Shown in pieces: positions 33,753-42,585 of a stretch of 59,396 bases of DNA. The stretch is from Desulfobacter curvatus DSM 3379 (GTDB lineage: Bacteria; Desulfobacterota; Desulfobacteria; Desulfobacterales; Desulfobacteraceae): assembly GCF_000373985.1 (NCBI RefSeq), contig NZ_KB893052.1, positions 1-59,396 on the forward strand. Reading direction: 5' to 3'. Each line of letters starts with the position of its first letter. Position 1 is the first letter of the stretch. The position numbers were made by a program, and so were the translations under genes. The notes beneath the pieces are model-generated. The model had not been told where the DNA came from and did not search any database. It saw only the letters and a program-made list of their open reading frames with translations.

Positions 33753-35846
33753 TTAAAAGTGATAACTGATCCCGGCCTCAACATATGCACCGTTTTGAAC
33801 ATAGTAGGCGTTGTCTGGCTCACCATCGGAATCCAGCTTGCCAGATGAATTGGATACATATTCAAGATCTTCGTCAAAAATATTTTTACCCAAAATCCAG
33901 AACTTCCAGTGATTCCAGGTATAGGCAACCCGCGCGTCAAAGGTGGTCTTGTCCGGGTATTCAATCTGGTTCAGATAATCCACGTAGCGTTTGCCGATGT
34001 AATTCATGTCAACGCTGACTTTCAGATTGTCCATGGGATAAAAATCAAGGCCCACAAGGCCTGTGAATTCAGGCACCCAGTAGATCTGCTTTCCGGAGAT
34101 ATCGGCTGTATAGTCGCGGGTATTGGTTGGGTGAATGTATGCCAGGGCGGTGCCCGAGGTCCACTCGATATCCTGGTAAGCAGCAGCCAGCCGGTATCCA
34201 ACATACCTGTTCAGTTTGCCGTCCGCCTCAAGTTCGATGCCCTTGGCCTCGGCATCGCCGATATTTCCCTGGCCACAGGAGTTGTCGGATTCGTCACGAA
34301 CGGTACCGAATTTATCTTTATAATCTGAGAAATAAACTGTGGCATTGATATTGAGCATCTTGTTGAACATATGCTTATACCCCAGTTCATATGTCAGCAC
34401 CTCTTCAGGCTCAAGGTCTTCAACCGGGTTCAAGGCTCCCCCCCTTTCTACGGCCCAGGCATAGTATCGCGGTGTGGGAAACCAGTAATTTCTTCCCACG
34501 GAAGCATAGACCATGGCTTTTTCATTGAAATGATAGGAAGGGGCAACAGAGTAACTGATCATATCATGGGATTCATCCACAATATTGGGCACCTTGTCCT
34601 GGAATTCCACCTGGGTCCTGTCAAAACGCGCCCCGATGTTCAATCCCCAATTTTCATTGAACATCAATTCGTTATCCCAAAAAATCCCATAGGTTTGTTC
34701 TTGTAGATCAAAATTATACACATCTGTGTCTTTAGTAGAATCATAGGGGTATACGCGGCCTACGGTATTATCAATATCTTCAAAATTGATCCCCACAGAA
34801 GGGGTGTAACCCACGGAACCCCAATTAAAATGATACCCGCCCGACATAGTCAACGCATATGTATCCTGATCTGAATTTTCATAGTAAACGCTTTCAGGAC
34901 TGTCATATATGGCATAGGTTCGCCTGAAATCTTTTTCATATGTTGTCCGGGAGAACGAACCGTCAAGAAACAGGTTATTATCCTTATGGGAGAACTCCAG
35001 GGCCACCGTTGTATTCTCTTCATCTTTCTCGTTGTGCCAAAGCAGATCGGAATCGGTTTCACTTTTGGGAAAATGGATGCTGCGGCGATAGTTGTCCAGC
35101 TGCCATTGGTATTTTTTAAGTCCTTCTGCCGTCATATTGTCATAGTCCACATGGTTGACCCGAAACCCGATGCGGGTCTGGTCGGACAAATTGTACCCGA
35201 TCCGCCCCAGAACAGACTTACGGTTTTCCTCTTCTTCCTCATACCCGTCTGTGTGATAGTTTTCGGCATCAACCAGAAAATCAAACTTGTTCTTCATACC
35301 GGACAAGGAGACGTTTTCGTCATGGGTGTCCCATGAACCGTAGGATGCGGAAACATCACCATGAAAACCATCCCGGGTACTCTTTTGGGTAATCACATTG
35401 ATCACGCCCCTGGCCGCCCCCGGACCGTAGGCAATGCCGGCCGACCGCAGAACTTCGATACGCTCGATCTGGTTCACCGGAATAAAATCAAACTCACTGT
35501 ACCGGTAATCCCCCATTTTCAAAGGCACTCCGTCAATTAAAAGGACCGGGCCGCCGGCCATGGCACTTTTGTTTCCACGAATAATAACGGATTGGCTTTT
35601 TGAACTGCTGTCAGTGACCCCGGGAATTCTGGTCAGCGCTTCGACAATGTTTTTAGCGCCCATGTCCCGGAGTTCTTCACCGGTAATGATGGAAAGGCTT
35701 GCAGGTGTGTCAACCGCCTTGGTCTTCCGGGTTGAGGTGACAACGATTTCGTCTAATTTGTGAACAGCTTCAACATCTTGTCCGGCAAATACCGCCACAG
35801 GACAAATACACAGCATTGCAACAAGAACTACTGAACCGGATTTCAT
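33753..35846 (-). CDS. TonB-dependent receptor under cobalamin riboswitch control (BtuB/HmuR-like)
   Basis: A 697-residue outer-membrane receptor. It has a signal peptide (cleavage near VFAGQ, about 21), a TonB box LDEIVVTST (about 31-39), and a plug with IVEALTRIPGVTDSS, VLLIDGVPLKMGD and IERIEVLRSAGIAYGPGAAR. The barrel ends YVEAGISYHF with the usual terminal phenylalanine. AAGGAGGGTAAG precedes ATG 35846. It is the first gene after the riboswitch, so uptake of a corrinoid or cobalt chelate is the likely job. The genes that follow are those of the hmuRSTUV type (DUF2162, ExbB-like, DUF2149, CobN-like). Confidence 0.9.
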   Translation of the reverse strand: MKSGSVVLVAMLCICPVAVFAGQDVEAVHKLDEIVVTSTRKTKAVDTPASLSIITGEELRDMGAKNIVEALTRIPGVTDSSSKSQSVIIRGNKSAMAGGPVLLIDGVPLKMGDYRYSEFDFIPVNQIERIEVLRSAGIAYGPGAARGVINVITQKSTRDGFHGDVSASYGSWDTHDENVSLSGMKNKFDFLVDAENYHTDGYEEEEENRKSVLGRIGYNLSDQTRIGFRVNHVDYDNMTAEGLKKYQWQLDNYRRSIHFPKSETDSDLLWHNEKDEENTTVALEFSHKDNNLFLDGSFSRTTYEKDFRRTYAIYDSPESVYYENSDQDTYALTMSGGYHFNWGSVGYTPSVGINFEDIDNTVGRVYPYDSTKDTDVYNFDLQEQTYGIFWDNELMFNENWGLNIGARFDRTQVEFQDKVPNIVDESHDMISYSVAPSYHFNEKAMVYASVGRNYWFPTPRYYAWAVERGGALNPVEDLEPEEVLTYELGYKHMFNKMLNINATVYFSDYKDKFGTVRDESDNSCGQGNIGDAEAKGIELEADGKLNRYVGYRLAAAYQDIEWTSGTALAYIHPTNTRDYTADISGKQIYWVPEFTGLVGLDFYPMDNLKVSVDMNYIGKRYVDYLNQIEYPDKTTFDARVAYTWNHWKFWILGKNIFDEDLEYVSNSSGKLDSDGEPDNAYYVQNGAYVEAGISYHF

Positions 35847-35964
35847 CTTACCCTCCTTGCCAGACTTTGGGTTAAAATTGCGTGGAGATAGAAACGAATT
35901 TCACCCGTCTTGCATAGCTACGGCTTTGGGTCCGGAATCAGTAATTACTTAATTTTACTTAAAA

Positions 35965-36005
35965 TAAAAAACCCCAGACCCTTTAGTTAAAAGATTGATC
36001 TGGGA
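35965..36005 (-). terminator. Riboswitch expression-platform terminator
   Basis: On the minus strand TCCCAGATC (36004-35996) pairs with GGTCTGGGG (35980-35972), with one G-T pair, and a TTTTTTATTTT run follows. It lies between the riboswitch and the receptor start codon, as expected for transcriptional control by cobalamin. Confidence 0.8.
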
Positions 36006-36065
36006 TTCCCTGGTTTTTTCCGCAGTCATGGTATATCAGCCTTGTCCTCGGGCGATATAAAATAC

Positions 36066-36238
36066 ATTCCCAGGCAGATATTCTGACTTTCGGATCACCC
36101 TAATAGCTGCGCCTTCCCAACATTCAGTCAGTGGCTAAATTGCAGCGTTCGTCCTCGAATACAGCGGCGGGCCCGTCCCTGATTCTCACAGGGTTCCCTT
36201 TTAAGCGCTATTGGCACCTGAAAACTGGCTGGACTATT
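36066..36238 (-). promoter_or_regulatory. Cobalamin riboswitch
   Basis: Read on the minus strand, this contains the successive conserved blocks of the B12 riboswitch. They are AGGTGCC, AAAAGGGAACCC with GTGAGAATCAGGG, the B12 box region CCCGCCGCTGTATTCGAGGA, then GCCACTG, GGGAAGGCGC and CCGAAAGTCAGAATATCTGC with the closing CTGGG. Binding of adenosylcobalamin or a similar corrinoid would favour the terminator downstream and shut off the operon from the TonB receptor to cbiK. Confidence 0.95.
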
Positions 36239-36347
36239 CTCTATAACATTAAAAATGTCAATATTTTTTGAAAATTAACCGGAAGATACCGGATAATTTT
36301 AGAAATATAATAAAAGGACACGAGCACCGGCATGACACCGGTAAGTG

Positions 36348-38581
36348 CTACGCCTGCTTTTTTTTCGGAGAGAGCCCTTTTTTATGAGTAAAGGTTTTCA
36401 TCTGGTCCTGTGAAGCGGTGACCCACTTTTCCACCATGATCATCAGTTTTTGCGGGGTGATGGGCTTGGACAGATAGTCATCCATACCGGCATCCAGGCA
36501 TCTTTCCCGGTCCTCTTTCATTGCACTGGCTGTGAGTGCCACAATGGGCAGATCAGGGTTGGGAATATCCGGATCCGAGCGGATGATCCTTGTGGCTTCG
36601 AGCCCGTCCAGTTCCGGCATATGCATATCCATAAACACTATATCGTAAGGAAACTCACGTACGGCTGCCACGGCTTCTTTGCCGTTGTCGGCTATATCCG
36701 CATCATAGCCCATCTTATTCAGAGACATGACGGCCACCTTCTGATTGACCGGGTTGTCTTCCGCCACCAGGATCCTGACCTCTCTTTCCGGGTCCACCGA
36801 ACAGCTGTGCCGTCCGACCAGTACCGCACCCTGATCCGGTGAATCGTCTGATGTATAACCGGGCACGCAGCACCGGGCGATACAGTGAAAAAGGTCCTGC
36901 CGCTTGATGGGCTTAACCAGGAAGGCGCTAAAACCTGTGGCTTTCATTTTTGCCCTGTCTCTTCTCTGCTCCCGGGTGGCCATCAGGACCATGTGAGTAT
37001 CCTTGAAGGCAGGATCGGCCTTTATCTGCTGTCCCAGGATATCTCCCGTCATTTCAGGCATCATGTAATCAATGATGATGATACTAAACGGCAGGTTTCC
37101 CTCCGCAGCTGTCCTGATCCGGGACAGTGCCTGGCTACCGCTTTCCGCCAGGGCACATCGGCACCCCCATTTTTTCAGATATGCGCTGAGCAGGCGGCGG
37201 TTGGTGGTATTATCATCCACCACCAGCACATGGTTCCGGGCAACTGCTTCCTGTGCCACGGCTGTATCCTTATATTGGTACGGCTGCCGGGGCATCGGCA
37301 GGGTAAACCAGAACACAGCGCCTTGAGCCTTGTTACAATCCACACCAATCTCACCGTCCATCAGGTCCACCAACTGCTTTGATATGGCCAGCCCTAAACC
37401 GGTGCCGCCGTGTTTTCTCGTGGTGGAGGCGTCCAACTGGGAAAATGCCTTGAACAAATTTTCCGCACACTCAGGAGAAATGCCGGGCCCCATGTCTTGT
37501 ACCGATATTCTTATCCAGGCCGTTTCTCCGGTCTCATGAATCCGTTCTACTGAAAGTGAAATGCTGCCTTTGGAGGTAAACTTGACGGCATTGTTGATCA
37601 GGTTGATCATAATCTGTTTGATCCGGCCGGGATCCCCTTTGACCAGGGAGGGAACCTCAGGCTGGATATAGTAAGCCAGTTCAAGACGTTTGCTTTCCGC
37701 GTGGAGGCTCATGACCTCCGTGGTCTCTTCAATCAAATCCCTGAGGTTGAAATCCAGTACTTCCACCTCCATTTTTCCGGCTTCAATTTTTGAAAAATCG
37801 AGAATGTCGTTGATAATGCTCAGCCTGATCAGCCGTTGATGCAGTTGAAATTTGAGCACCTGGAGGCGGCGGGTCTGTTTTTCGATTTCATCAAGCTTGT
37901 AAAGGATCAGAGTACGGTCAGCCTCTGCCTGGAGGCCCTCATCAATCAGGGACTGGGTCAGGCTGATGATTTTTGATTCCAGCTCCTGCACACTGTGTGT
38001 GCGGTTTTCAAACACGGGCATTTGATCGCGAATAGCCGCCACCGCAGATACAGCATCATCTGCGGCAAGTGTCCAGATCCGGGTGCGGGTGGTGATGGAT
38101 GGACCGGTATCGGAGACCCGGACCGCGACAATGAGACTGCCGTCCCGCAATGTGATAACCAGGCGGCCCAATTCAAGGTCCCGTCGCTCCTCCCTGGAGA
38201 ATATATCCTGCAGAAGCTCCCATTGGCCAACCATATCCTTTGAGACCACCTTATACCGGCCCAGGATCCATTGCAGCTGGGCGGGTACGGGACTGAACTC
38301 GAAGTGATCTGAAATGGCCAGGTATTTTTTTCCATTTCAAACACCTTGTTCCTCAGGGTAACCAGCACATCGTCCTTGATCCGCATCAATGAGTCGGTCT
38401 GGACACTGATCTGCTTTTGTGTGCGCCAGTTGCTGTAGATCAAAACCCCCATGCAGATATTCACGCTCAAAACAAGGCCAAGGCACAATTTGACGCCCAC
38501 CGTCATAAATTTCCGGTACCCGGTGCCCATCCAGTCAATAATGCGGAATAATCCGAAGCAAGACAGCTTGGAAATGGCCAT
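36348..38581 (-). pseudogene. Hybrid histidine kinase with two receiver domains, frameshifted and without an H-box
   Basis: The N-terminal part (from ATG 38581) encodes a membrane helix and a sensor start as far as FEMEK. At a run of seven A residues (about 38327-38333) the frame shifts, and the rest continues in the frame ending at 36348. That rest has an HATPase domain (N-box QIMINLINNAVKFT, G-boxes DMGPGIS and GGTGLGLAIS) and two receiver domains (HVLVVDDN and RILVAEDN, with FMDMHMPELDG). In the dimerisation region the sequence runs straight into SIINDILDFSKIEAG, and the H-E-x-R-T-P phosphoacceptor box is missing. Both defects point to decay. Alternatives are a programmed frameshift or a sequencing error at the homopolymer. 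Confidence 0.75.
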
Positions 38582-38677
38582 ACGGCATGTCCCAGTCTCA
38601 TTAGTTTAAAATTTTATAATACTAAAAATGCTTCCAGGATTGGGTTAGTTTTGCGTTATGATAAAAATTCATTTTTT

Positions 38678-40636
38678 CTATGACGGAGATCTAAGGAGAC
38701 TGTCAACCATTTCCAGCCGCCGGAACATGGCGCGTTTTTTTACTTGATGCGCATGCATGCGGCTGAGGATATCCCGGAGACAACGGACTGTTCCGACGAT
38801 ATTAGGTCCCTTGTTGAGCATGACACATTCGGCACGGGCACTCATGGCGGCATCGGAAATTTCCGCTCTGGACGGCAATCCTCTTTTAGATAGTCCCTCA
38901 AGCACCTGGGTGGCCCATATGACCGGCATGTGCGCTGCTTCACACATCCACAGAATCTCTTCCTGCACCTCGGCAAGCCTCTCCCAACCGCATTCCACAG
39001 CAAGGTCGCCGCGGGCAATCATTACGCCGGATGCAGGACTGCGCAGCGCCATGGTCAGCAACATGGGAAGATTGTCAACTGCCTGCCGATTCTCAATTTT
39101 CAGCACAATACCGATATCTGTCCGGTTCAATCGACGTAATTCCTGCTCCAGATGTTCAACATCCTCTTTACGTCTGACAAAGGAATAATTAACGATGTCC
39201 GCATGCCGGGCGATAAACTCAAGATCTTCAATGTCCTTTGCGGTCAGGGCGGGTAAATGCAGTTCCGTGTCCGGCAGATTGATTCCCTTATCCGATTGCA
39301 GGCGGGCCCCCTGCTCCTGGGCTCTGGTGATTTCGGCAACCAGGTGGGTTTCGGCTGTTTTTACGATAACCCCGGCAATCTTTCCATCATCAAAAAGAAT
39401 ACGATGACCCACCTGCATGTCTTTAAATATTTCAGGAAGCGTACACCCGATGCTGGGACGATTCAAAAGTTTGCCCTGTTCGTTATAACTGGCCGGACGG
39501 CCGGGAATATCGGTATTGGTCACGGTAAGCAGGTCGCCTTTACGGAGGACAATGGAACGCTGAGAGGCCGGCACATCAGCCACTGTGAATTTTTTTTCTG
39601 TTTTTCTTTTCTTGTCCCCGGACTTAAGATACATCTGTGTTCCGGGAATGACATATGCCGTGCTGTTGGATTCAGCCCACAAACCATGATCGTTTTCAGC
39701 AGTGACGGCAAGCGCCCGGTTCCGTCCTCTGGCATCTTTAAAGCGCAATCTGTCTCCCGGTTTCAGGGTTGACAAAAGCGTGCCGGCAGCAGGAAGAAGC
39801 ACGGTATCCGAATCTTGCGGGAAAAGGTCAGCCTCATCCACAGATGTCCCGGAAAAGGAGATCCTGATTCGCGCTGGCAGAATCACACGTCCCAGTGCAT
39901 CCCGTTTGGGTTTCCATCGAAGCACCTTGGGACCGGATTCAATTTCACCGGTGCGCATTTTGGGGCCGCCCAGATCCATGGCCACACGGCAATGCCGCCC
40001 CAGTTCCCGCTCTGCTTTTCTCAAGTTATCAATCATGGCCAGCCAGACACCCCGGTCGTCGTGGGCACAGTTCACCCGCATGATATTCATGCCGGCATCC
40101 ACAAGGTCGCGCACAAGACTGTAATCGTCTGCAGCAGTGGCAGGCATGGTGACCATGATAGCCGGCCCAATGGCTTCCGGTGGATCTCCAAGAAGCTTCC
40201 GGGTATTTTTCTCGATACAATGCCGGCCGCTGGAAAACGTAACCGGCTTAGCCGCTTCAGCGAGCAATGCCACCTCTTTTCCCGTTATTTCCTGCATGAC
40301 GGACAATACCGAATCAATAGTGGCAATAACACTTGATTCACAGCGTCCAAGCGAAGAGAGCCCCAATCGGGCAAGTTTCAATTGCAGGGTAGAGATATCG
40401 CGGCTGCGTAATACAATATAGTGCAGCAGATTACGTATACTGGGCTGCCTTTCAGAAGGAATCGCTTTGAGCTGTTCAGCATAAGCGGATTCTTTTTCGA
40501 GCATCTCGGAACGGATCTGGCTTAACTCCGTGATAACCTCGTCTATCTGGTCGCTTTGCCAGCGACTTCGCTCTGTCAGACTCGTGCGGTTACTAAAGTA
40601 CCTGGGGGTGCCCCTCCCATCCTTTTCTGTGCTCAT
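38678..40636 (-). CDS. Pyruvate-kinase-family protein with long N-terminal extension
   Basis: I start at ATG 40636 (GGAG eight bases upstream); ATG 40660 is possible. Of about 652 residues, the first ~150 form a charged helical extension not found in ordinary pyruvate kinase. Then come kinase motifs: AGMNIMRVNCAHDD, AMDLGGPKMRTGEI, a B-domain region enlarged by an insert (about 290-400), KIENRQAVDNL, GVMIARGDLAVECGW and VIWATQVLEGLSKRGLPSRA. The substrate and K+/Mg2+ residues are largely kept, but the C-terminal allosteric domain is missing. It may make ATP from phosphoenolpyruvate or act in a variant reaction. It is a single gene. Confidence 0.8.
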   Translation of the reverse strand: MSTEKDGRGTPRYFSNRTSLTERSRWQSDQIDEVITELSQIRSEMLEKESAYAEQLKAIPSERQPSIRNLLHYIVLRSRDISTLQLKLARLGLSSLGRCESSVIATIDSVLSVMQEITGKEVALLAEAAKPVTFSSGRHCIEKNTRKLLGDPPEAIGPAIMVTMPATAADDYSLVRDLVDAGMNIMRVNCAHDDRGVWLAMIDNLRKAERELGRHCRVAMDLGGPKMRTGEIESGPKVLRWKPKRDALGRVILPARIRISFSGTSVDEADLFPQDSDTVLLPAAGTLLSTLKPGDRLRFKDARGRNRALAVTAENDHGLWAESNSTAYVIPGTQMYLKSGDKKRKTEKKFTVADVPASQRSIVLRKGDLLTVTNTDIPGRPASYNEQGKLLNRPSIGCTLPEIFKDMQVGHRILFDDGKIAGVIVKTAETHLVAEITRAQEQGARLQSDKGINLPDTELHLPALTAKDIEDLEFIARHADIVNYSFVRRKEDVEHLEQELRRLNRTDIGIVLKIENRQAVDNLPMLLTMALRSPASGVMIARGDLAVECGWERLAEVQEEILWMCEAAHMPVIWATQVLEGLSKRGLPSRAEISDAAMSARAECVMLNKGPNIVGTVRCLRDILSRMHAHQVKKRAMFRRLEMVDSLLRSPS

Positions 40637-40660
40637 ATGATCGTCTCCATACATATTCAT

Positions 40661-41018
40661 CCAGCTCTTAAGACGAAACCGGTTTTTCTGTCAACCTGCA
40701 TAAATAAGTTTAACAAAAGCCTAAAATAAGGCACCGGTGGAGAGATAAAGATTTTTCAGTTTCTCAGTAAAATGTAGCCGTTTAATTGGTTATCGCTCGT
40801 ACTTAGATCTAATACTCTTTTAATATTTTTCTAACACAACTCATGTAATTGATAATCATAGAAGATTTTAAAAAAAATGGCTTTGCCCTTTTTTAACGCC
40901 ACAGGGAGGACGGACTTGACCATCAATCGACTGACTTCTTTTGCAGCTTCGTCAGCAAAGGAATGCTGCAGGCTCACCCTTTCCTCATATGCAGTTAGTC
41001 CATAAAAATAAGGGTATT
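40661..41018. other. Intergenic region, no gene seen
   Basis: About 360 AT-rich bases lie between the divergent pyruvate-kinase-like and small membrane protein genes. I see no conserved RNA, repeat or convincing open frame here. CATATGCAG with weak start possibilities lies within a longer frame of the next gene and was not used. Confidence 0.4.
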
Positions 41019-41240
41019 ATGGCTAAACTATTTAAACGAAAGATAGACGGGGAAGACATAGTGCTATTAAAACAGTATAGAATCAAGTGCCTCCATAACA
41101 AAATCAAGCATTATAGTGGTCTTTTGATTGCTGCCGGAGGGATAATAGCAAGTGTTTTTTTCGATCTCCCTATTATAGGAGTGGTATCTTTTAGTATTAT
41201 TCCTGTAACCTTGGTGCTGTTCATATTTTCCAAATTATAA
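41019..41240 (+). CDS. Small membrane protein
   Basis: The start at ATG 41019 gives 73 residues: a basic N-terminus (MAKLFKRKIDGED), a hydrophilic stretch to about residue 35, and two closely spaced hydrophobic segments (LLIAAGGIIASVFF and GVVSFSIIPVTLVLFIF) joined by a short Pro-containing turn. It looks like a helical hairpin in the inner membrane with both ends in the cytoplasm. No family was recognised. AAGGG lies a few bases upstream. It stands alone beside IS200 debris. Confidence 0.45.
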   Translation: MAKLFKRKIDGEDIVLLKQYRIKCLHNKIKHYSGLLIAAGGIIASVFFDLPIIGVVSFSIIPVTLVLFIFSKL

Positions 41241-41253
41241 TTATACTAAACAA

Positions 41254-41274
41254 CCACCGGCTACAAGCCGGTGG
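41254..41274 (-). repeat. IS200/IS605-type terminal palindrome
   Basis: CCACCGGCT and AGCCGGTGG form a perfect 9-bp stem with a 3-base loop. A second structured stretch (CTCGCGGACTGAAAGTCCAG, 41282-41301) follows before the transposase remnant. Such subterminal hairpins are the sites cut by Y1 transposases of this IS family. Here it marks one end of a degraded element. Confidence 0.6.
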
Positions 41275-41329
41275 GTTTAAACTCGCGGACTGAAAGTCCA
41301 GCGAGACCAGCTAATGCCGGTTGAAGGAG

Positions 41330-41458
41330 CTACTCAATATCAAAATGATCGTTAGGGTCTTTTTCAAAATGATGCTCAAGATACTCCTGAATCATATCTT
41401 TTGTCATTTCTCCAGAGGTTATGCAAAAATAGCCCCGTGCCGTAAAGAGCTTTGGGAG
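41330..41458 (-). pseudogene. IS200-type TnpA transposase, C-terminal fragment
   Basis: Read leftward, the frame gives KLFTARGYFCITSGEMTKDM, followed by IQEYLEHHFEKDPND, and stops at 41330-41332. YFxxTSGxxTxxxIxxYLExH is the characteristic end of IS200/IS605 TnpA (Y1 HUH transposase). The N-terminal two thirds, with the HUH motif, are gone. The fragment ends where the duplicated control region begins. Confidence 0.75.
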
Positions 41459-41520
41459 TAAAATTCAGACCTTGAAGTGTCACGACTGTTCCTCCAAGTA
41501 AGGAGTCCTGAAGTTTTTGC

Positions 41521-41568
41521 TCAAATGCCTTTGATGATCCCGATAAAATTCTGTTCTTTTGCTATCAT
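41521..41568 (-). pseudogene. Decayed 5' end of a second sigma-54 regulator gene
   Basis: ATG 41568 begins a 15-codon frame whose start (M-x-x-KEQxF) and upstream DNA align with the first codons of the intact regulator at 54034 (MTSKEQDFF). After that the sequence breaks off. It shows that the duplicated segment once carried the divergent regulator gene as well as its promoter region. Confidence 0.6.
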
Positions 41569-41591
41569 AAATCCATTCCTTATAGCAAGCG

Positions 41592-41655
41592 CACCGTATC
41601 CGGTGTTTATATCATACAGCACCATATATGGTATTAAATTATGCCATATATGGTG
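41592..41655 (+). promoter_or_regulatory. Three 14-bp operator sites upstream of the V-ATPase operon (probable activator sites)
   Basis: CACCGTATCCGGTG (41592-41605), CACCATATATGGTA (41620-41633) and TGCCATATATGGTG (41642-41655) share one dyad pattern. The last two together form a near-perfect 38-base palindrome (41619-41656). The same three sites with the same spacing (28-29 and 22 bases) occur beside the sigma-54 activator gene at 54056-54120, so that activator is the probable ligand. They lie about 50-120 bases upstream of the promoter, the usual position for enhancer-type sites. Confidence 0.7.
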
Positions 41656-41696
41656 CTTCACACATAAAGATTCCTACTTATCAAGGTATTATGATG

Positions 41697-41713
41697 TTGG
41701 TATAAATTTGGCA
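41697..41713 (+). promoter_or_regulatory. Sigma-54 (-24/-12) promoter of the V-ATPase operon
   Basis: TTGGTATAAATTTGGCA has GG and GC ten bases apart and fits the TTGGCACG-N4-TTGCA consensus apart from a few positions. The identical arrangement is found at 54162-54178. It lies 232 bases before the first V-ATPase gene. Confidence 0.65.
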
Positions 41714-41764
41714 ACTCCCAAGTATAGTTATCCCTTGAAGAAACTAAACGGTAAAGGTTGAGTT

Positions 41765-41904
41765 ATGAAAAGAGTACACCGATTTTTACAGGAAGCGCAT
41801 AACTAATGAAAGAAACAGCCAGAAGCCTGACAGAGGTGATCATAGTTCGTGTTCACAGTATCAGTGATACTCATGCCGTCCATGCCATTTTGAAAGAGAT
41901 ATAG
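41765..41904 (+). pseudogene. Short leader frame and truncated copy of the 54271 gene
   Basis: A 13-codon frame (41765-41806, MKRVHRFLQEAHN) ends in TAATG, overlapping the start of a 32-codon frame (41806-41904, MKETARSLTEVII and so on). Both have counterparts at 54228-54624. There the second frame is a 117-codon gene; here a TAG cuts it after ILKEI. The DNA match ends at about the same point. Translation of the stub may still matter, because the V-ATPase E gene starts only 24 bases later. Confidence 0.65.
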
Positions 41905-41928
41905 ATTCAGACGGGAATTATTTAAAAT

Positions 41929-42585
41929 ATGAAAGAACAAACTGAGGTTAACCTTGATTCCCTCATAAAAAGGCTTCAGGAAGAGGGAATAAAGAGAGCC
42001 GAAACCCTGGCTGAAGAAATCATCCGCAAGGCGGAAGATAGAGCCTCTCTTATCCTGAAGCAAGCCGGACAGGAGGCTCAAAAAATGATGGAGAAAGCAA
42101 AGGATGAAATAGCCCAGAGAGAAAGCACGTTCCGGAAAAACCTTGAACAGGCAGCGCGTGACGTCATGATCGGGGTCAAGACATCAATATTGGGTACGTT
42201 TTACGCCCTCCTGCAACAGGAATGTAAAGTAACCCTGTCCGAAACCACAACGTTTGAGGCGCTGTTTCTGGCAATCTTTGACGGGTTGAACAAAGGAAAA
42301 GAGGCCACCGGGGAATTTGAGATATGGGTCAGCAATGAAGACAGGGATGCCATATTTTCATTTTTACTTACCGCATTCAAGGGGAAGATGAAAACAGGCA
42401 TTGACGTGAAGGCAAAGCCGGATATTGGGGCAGGATTTAAAATCGGGGTGAAGGATGAACATATATATTATGACCTCACCGATGAAGGCGTTGCCGCTCT
42501 CATCTCAGAGTATGTCACCCCCGAGCTTGAAAACCTGCTTGCGGGTGCCGGAATGAAAAAAAAGAGACCCGGTGATCAAAAATGA
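41929..42585 (+). CDS. atpE: V-type ATPase subunit E
   Basis: A 218-residue peripheral-stalk subunit. A long N-terminal helix (about 8-85, IIRKAEDRASLILKQAGQEA) is followed by a globular domain with strands (EIWVSNEDRDAIFSFL, GIDVKAKPDIGAGFKIGVKD). The GxGFKIGxKD block near 166-176 is typical of bacterial E subunits. It links the A3B3 head to subunit I. First gene of the operon, it overlaps the next by four bases. The ATG is preceded by only a weak ribosome site, so coupling to the short upstream frame is possible. Confidence 0.88.
   Translation: MKEQTEVNLDSLIKRLQEEGIKRAETLAEEIIRKAEDRASLILKQAGQEAQKMMEKAKDEIAQRESTFRKNLEQAARDVMIGVKTSILGTFYALLQQECKVTLSETTTFEALFLAIFDGLNKGKEATGEFEIWVSNEDRDAIFSFLLTAFKGKMKTGIDVKAKPDIGAGFKIGVKDEHIYYDLTDEGVAALISEYVTPELENLLAGAGMKKKRPGDQK

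Noticed and set aside
37958..38581. A separate 207-residue gene upstream of the kinase
   Set aside because: Only its first ~85 residues are sensible (membrane helix and sensor start). The rest is a shifted reading of the kinase, whose correct frame continues from the A7 run.
41477..41761. 94-residue plus-strand frame in the duplicated control region
   Set aside because: It spans the operator dyads and promoter and is not kept open in the twin copy at 54 kb.
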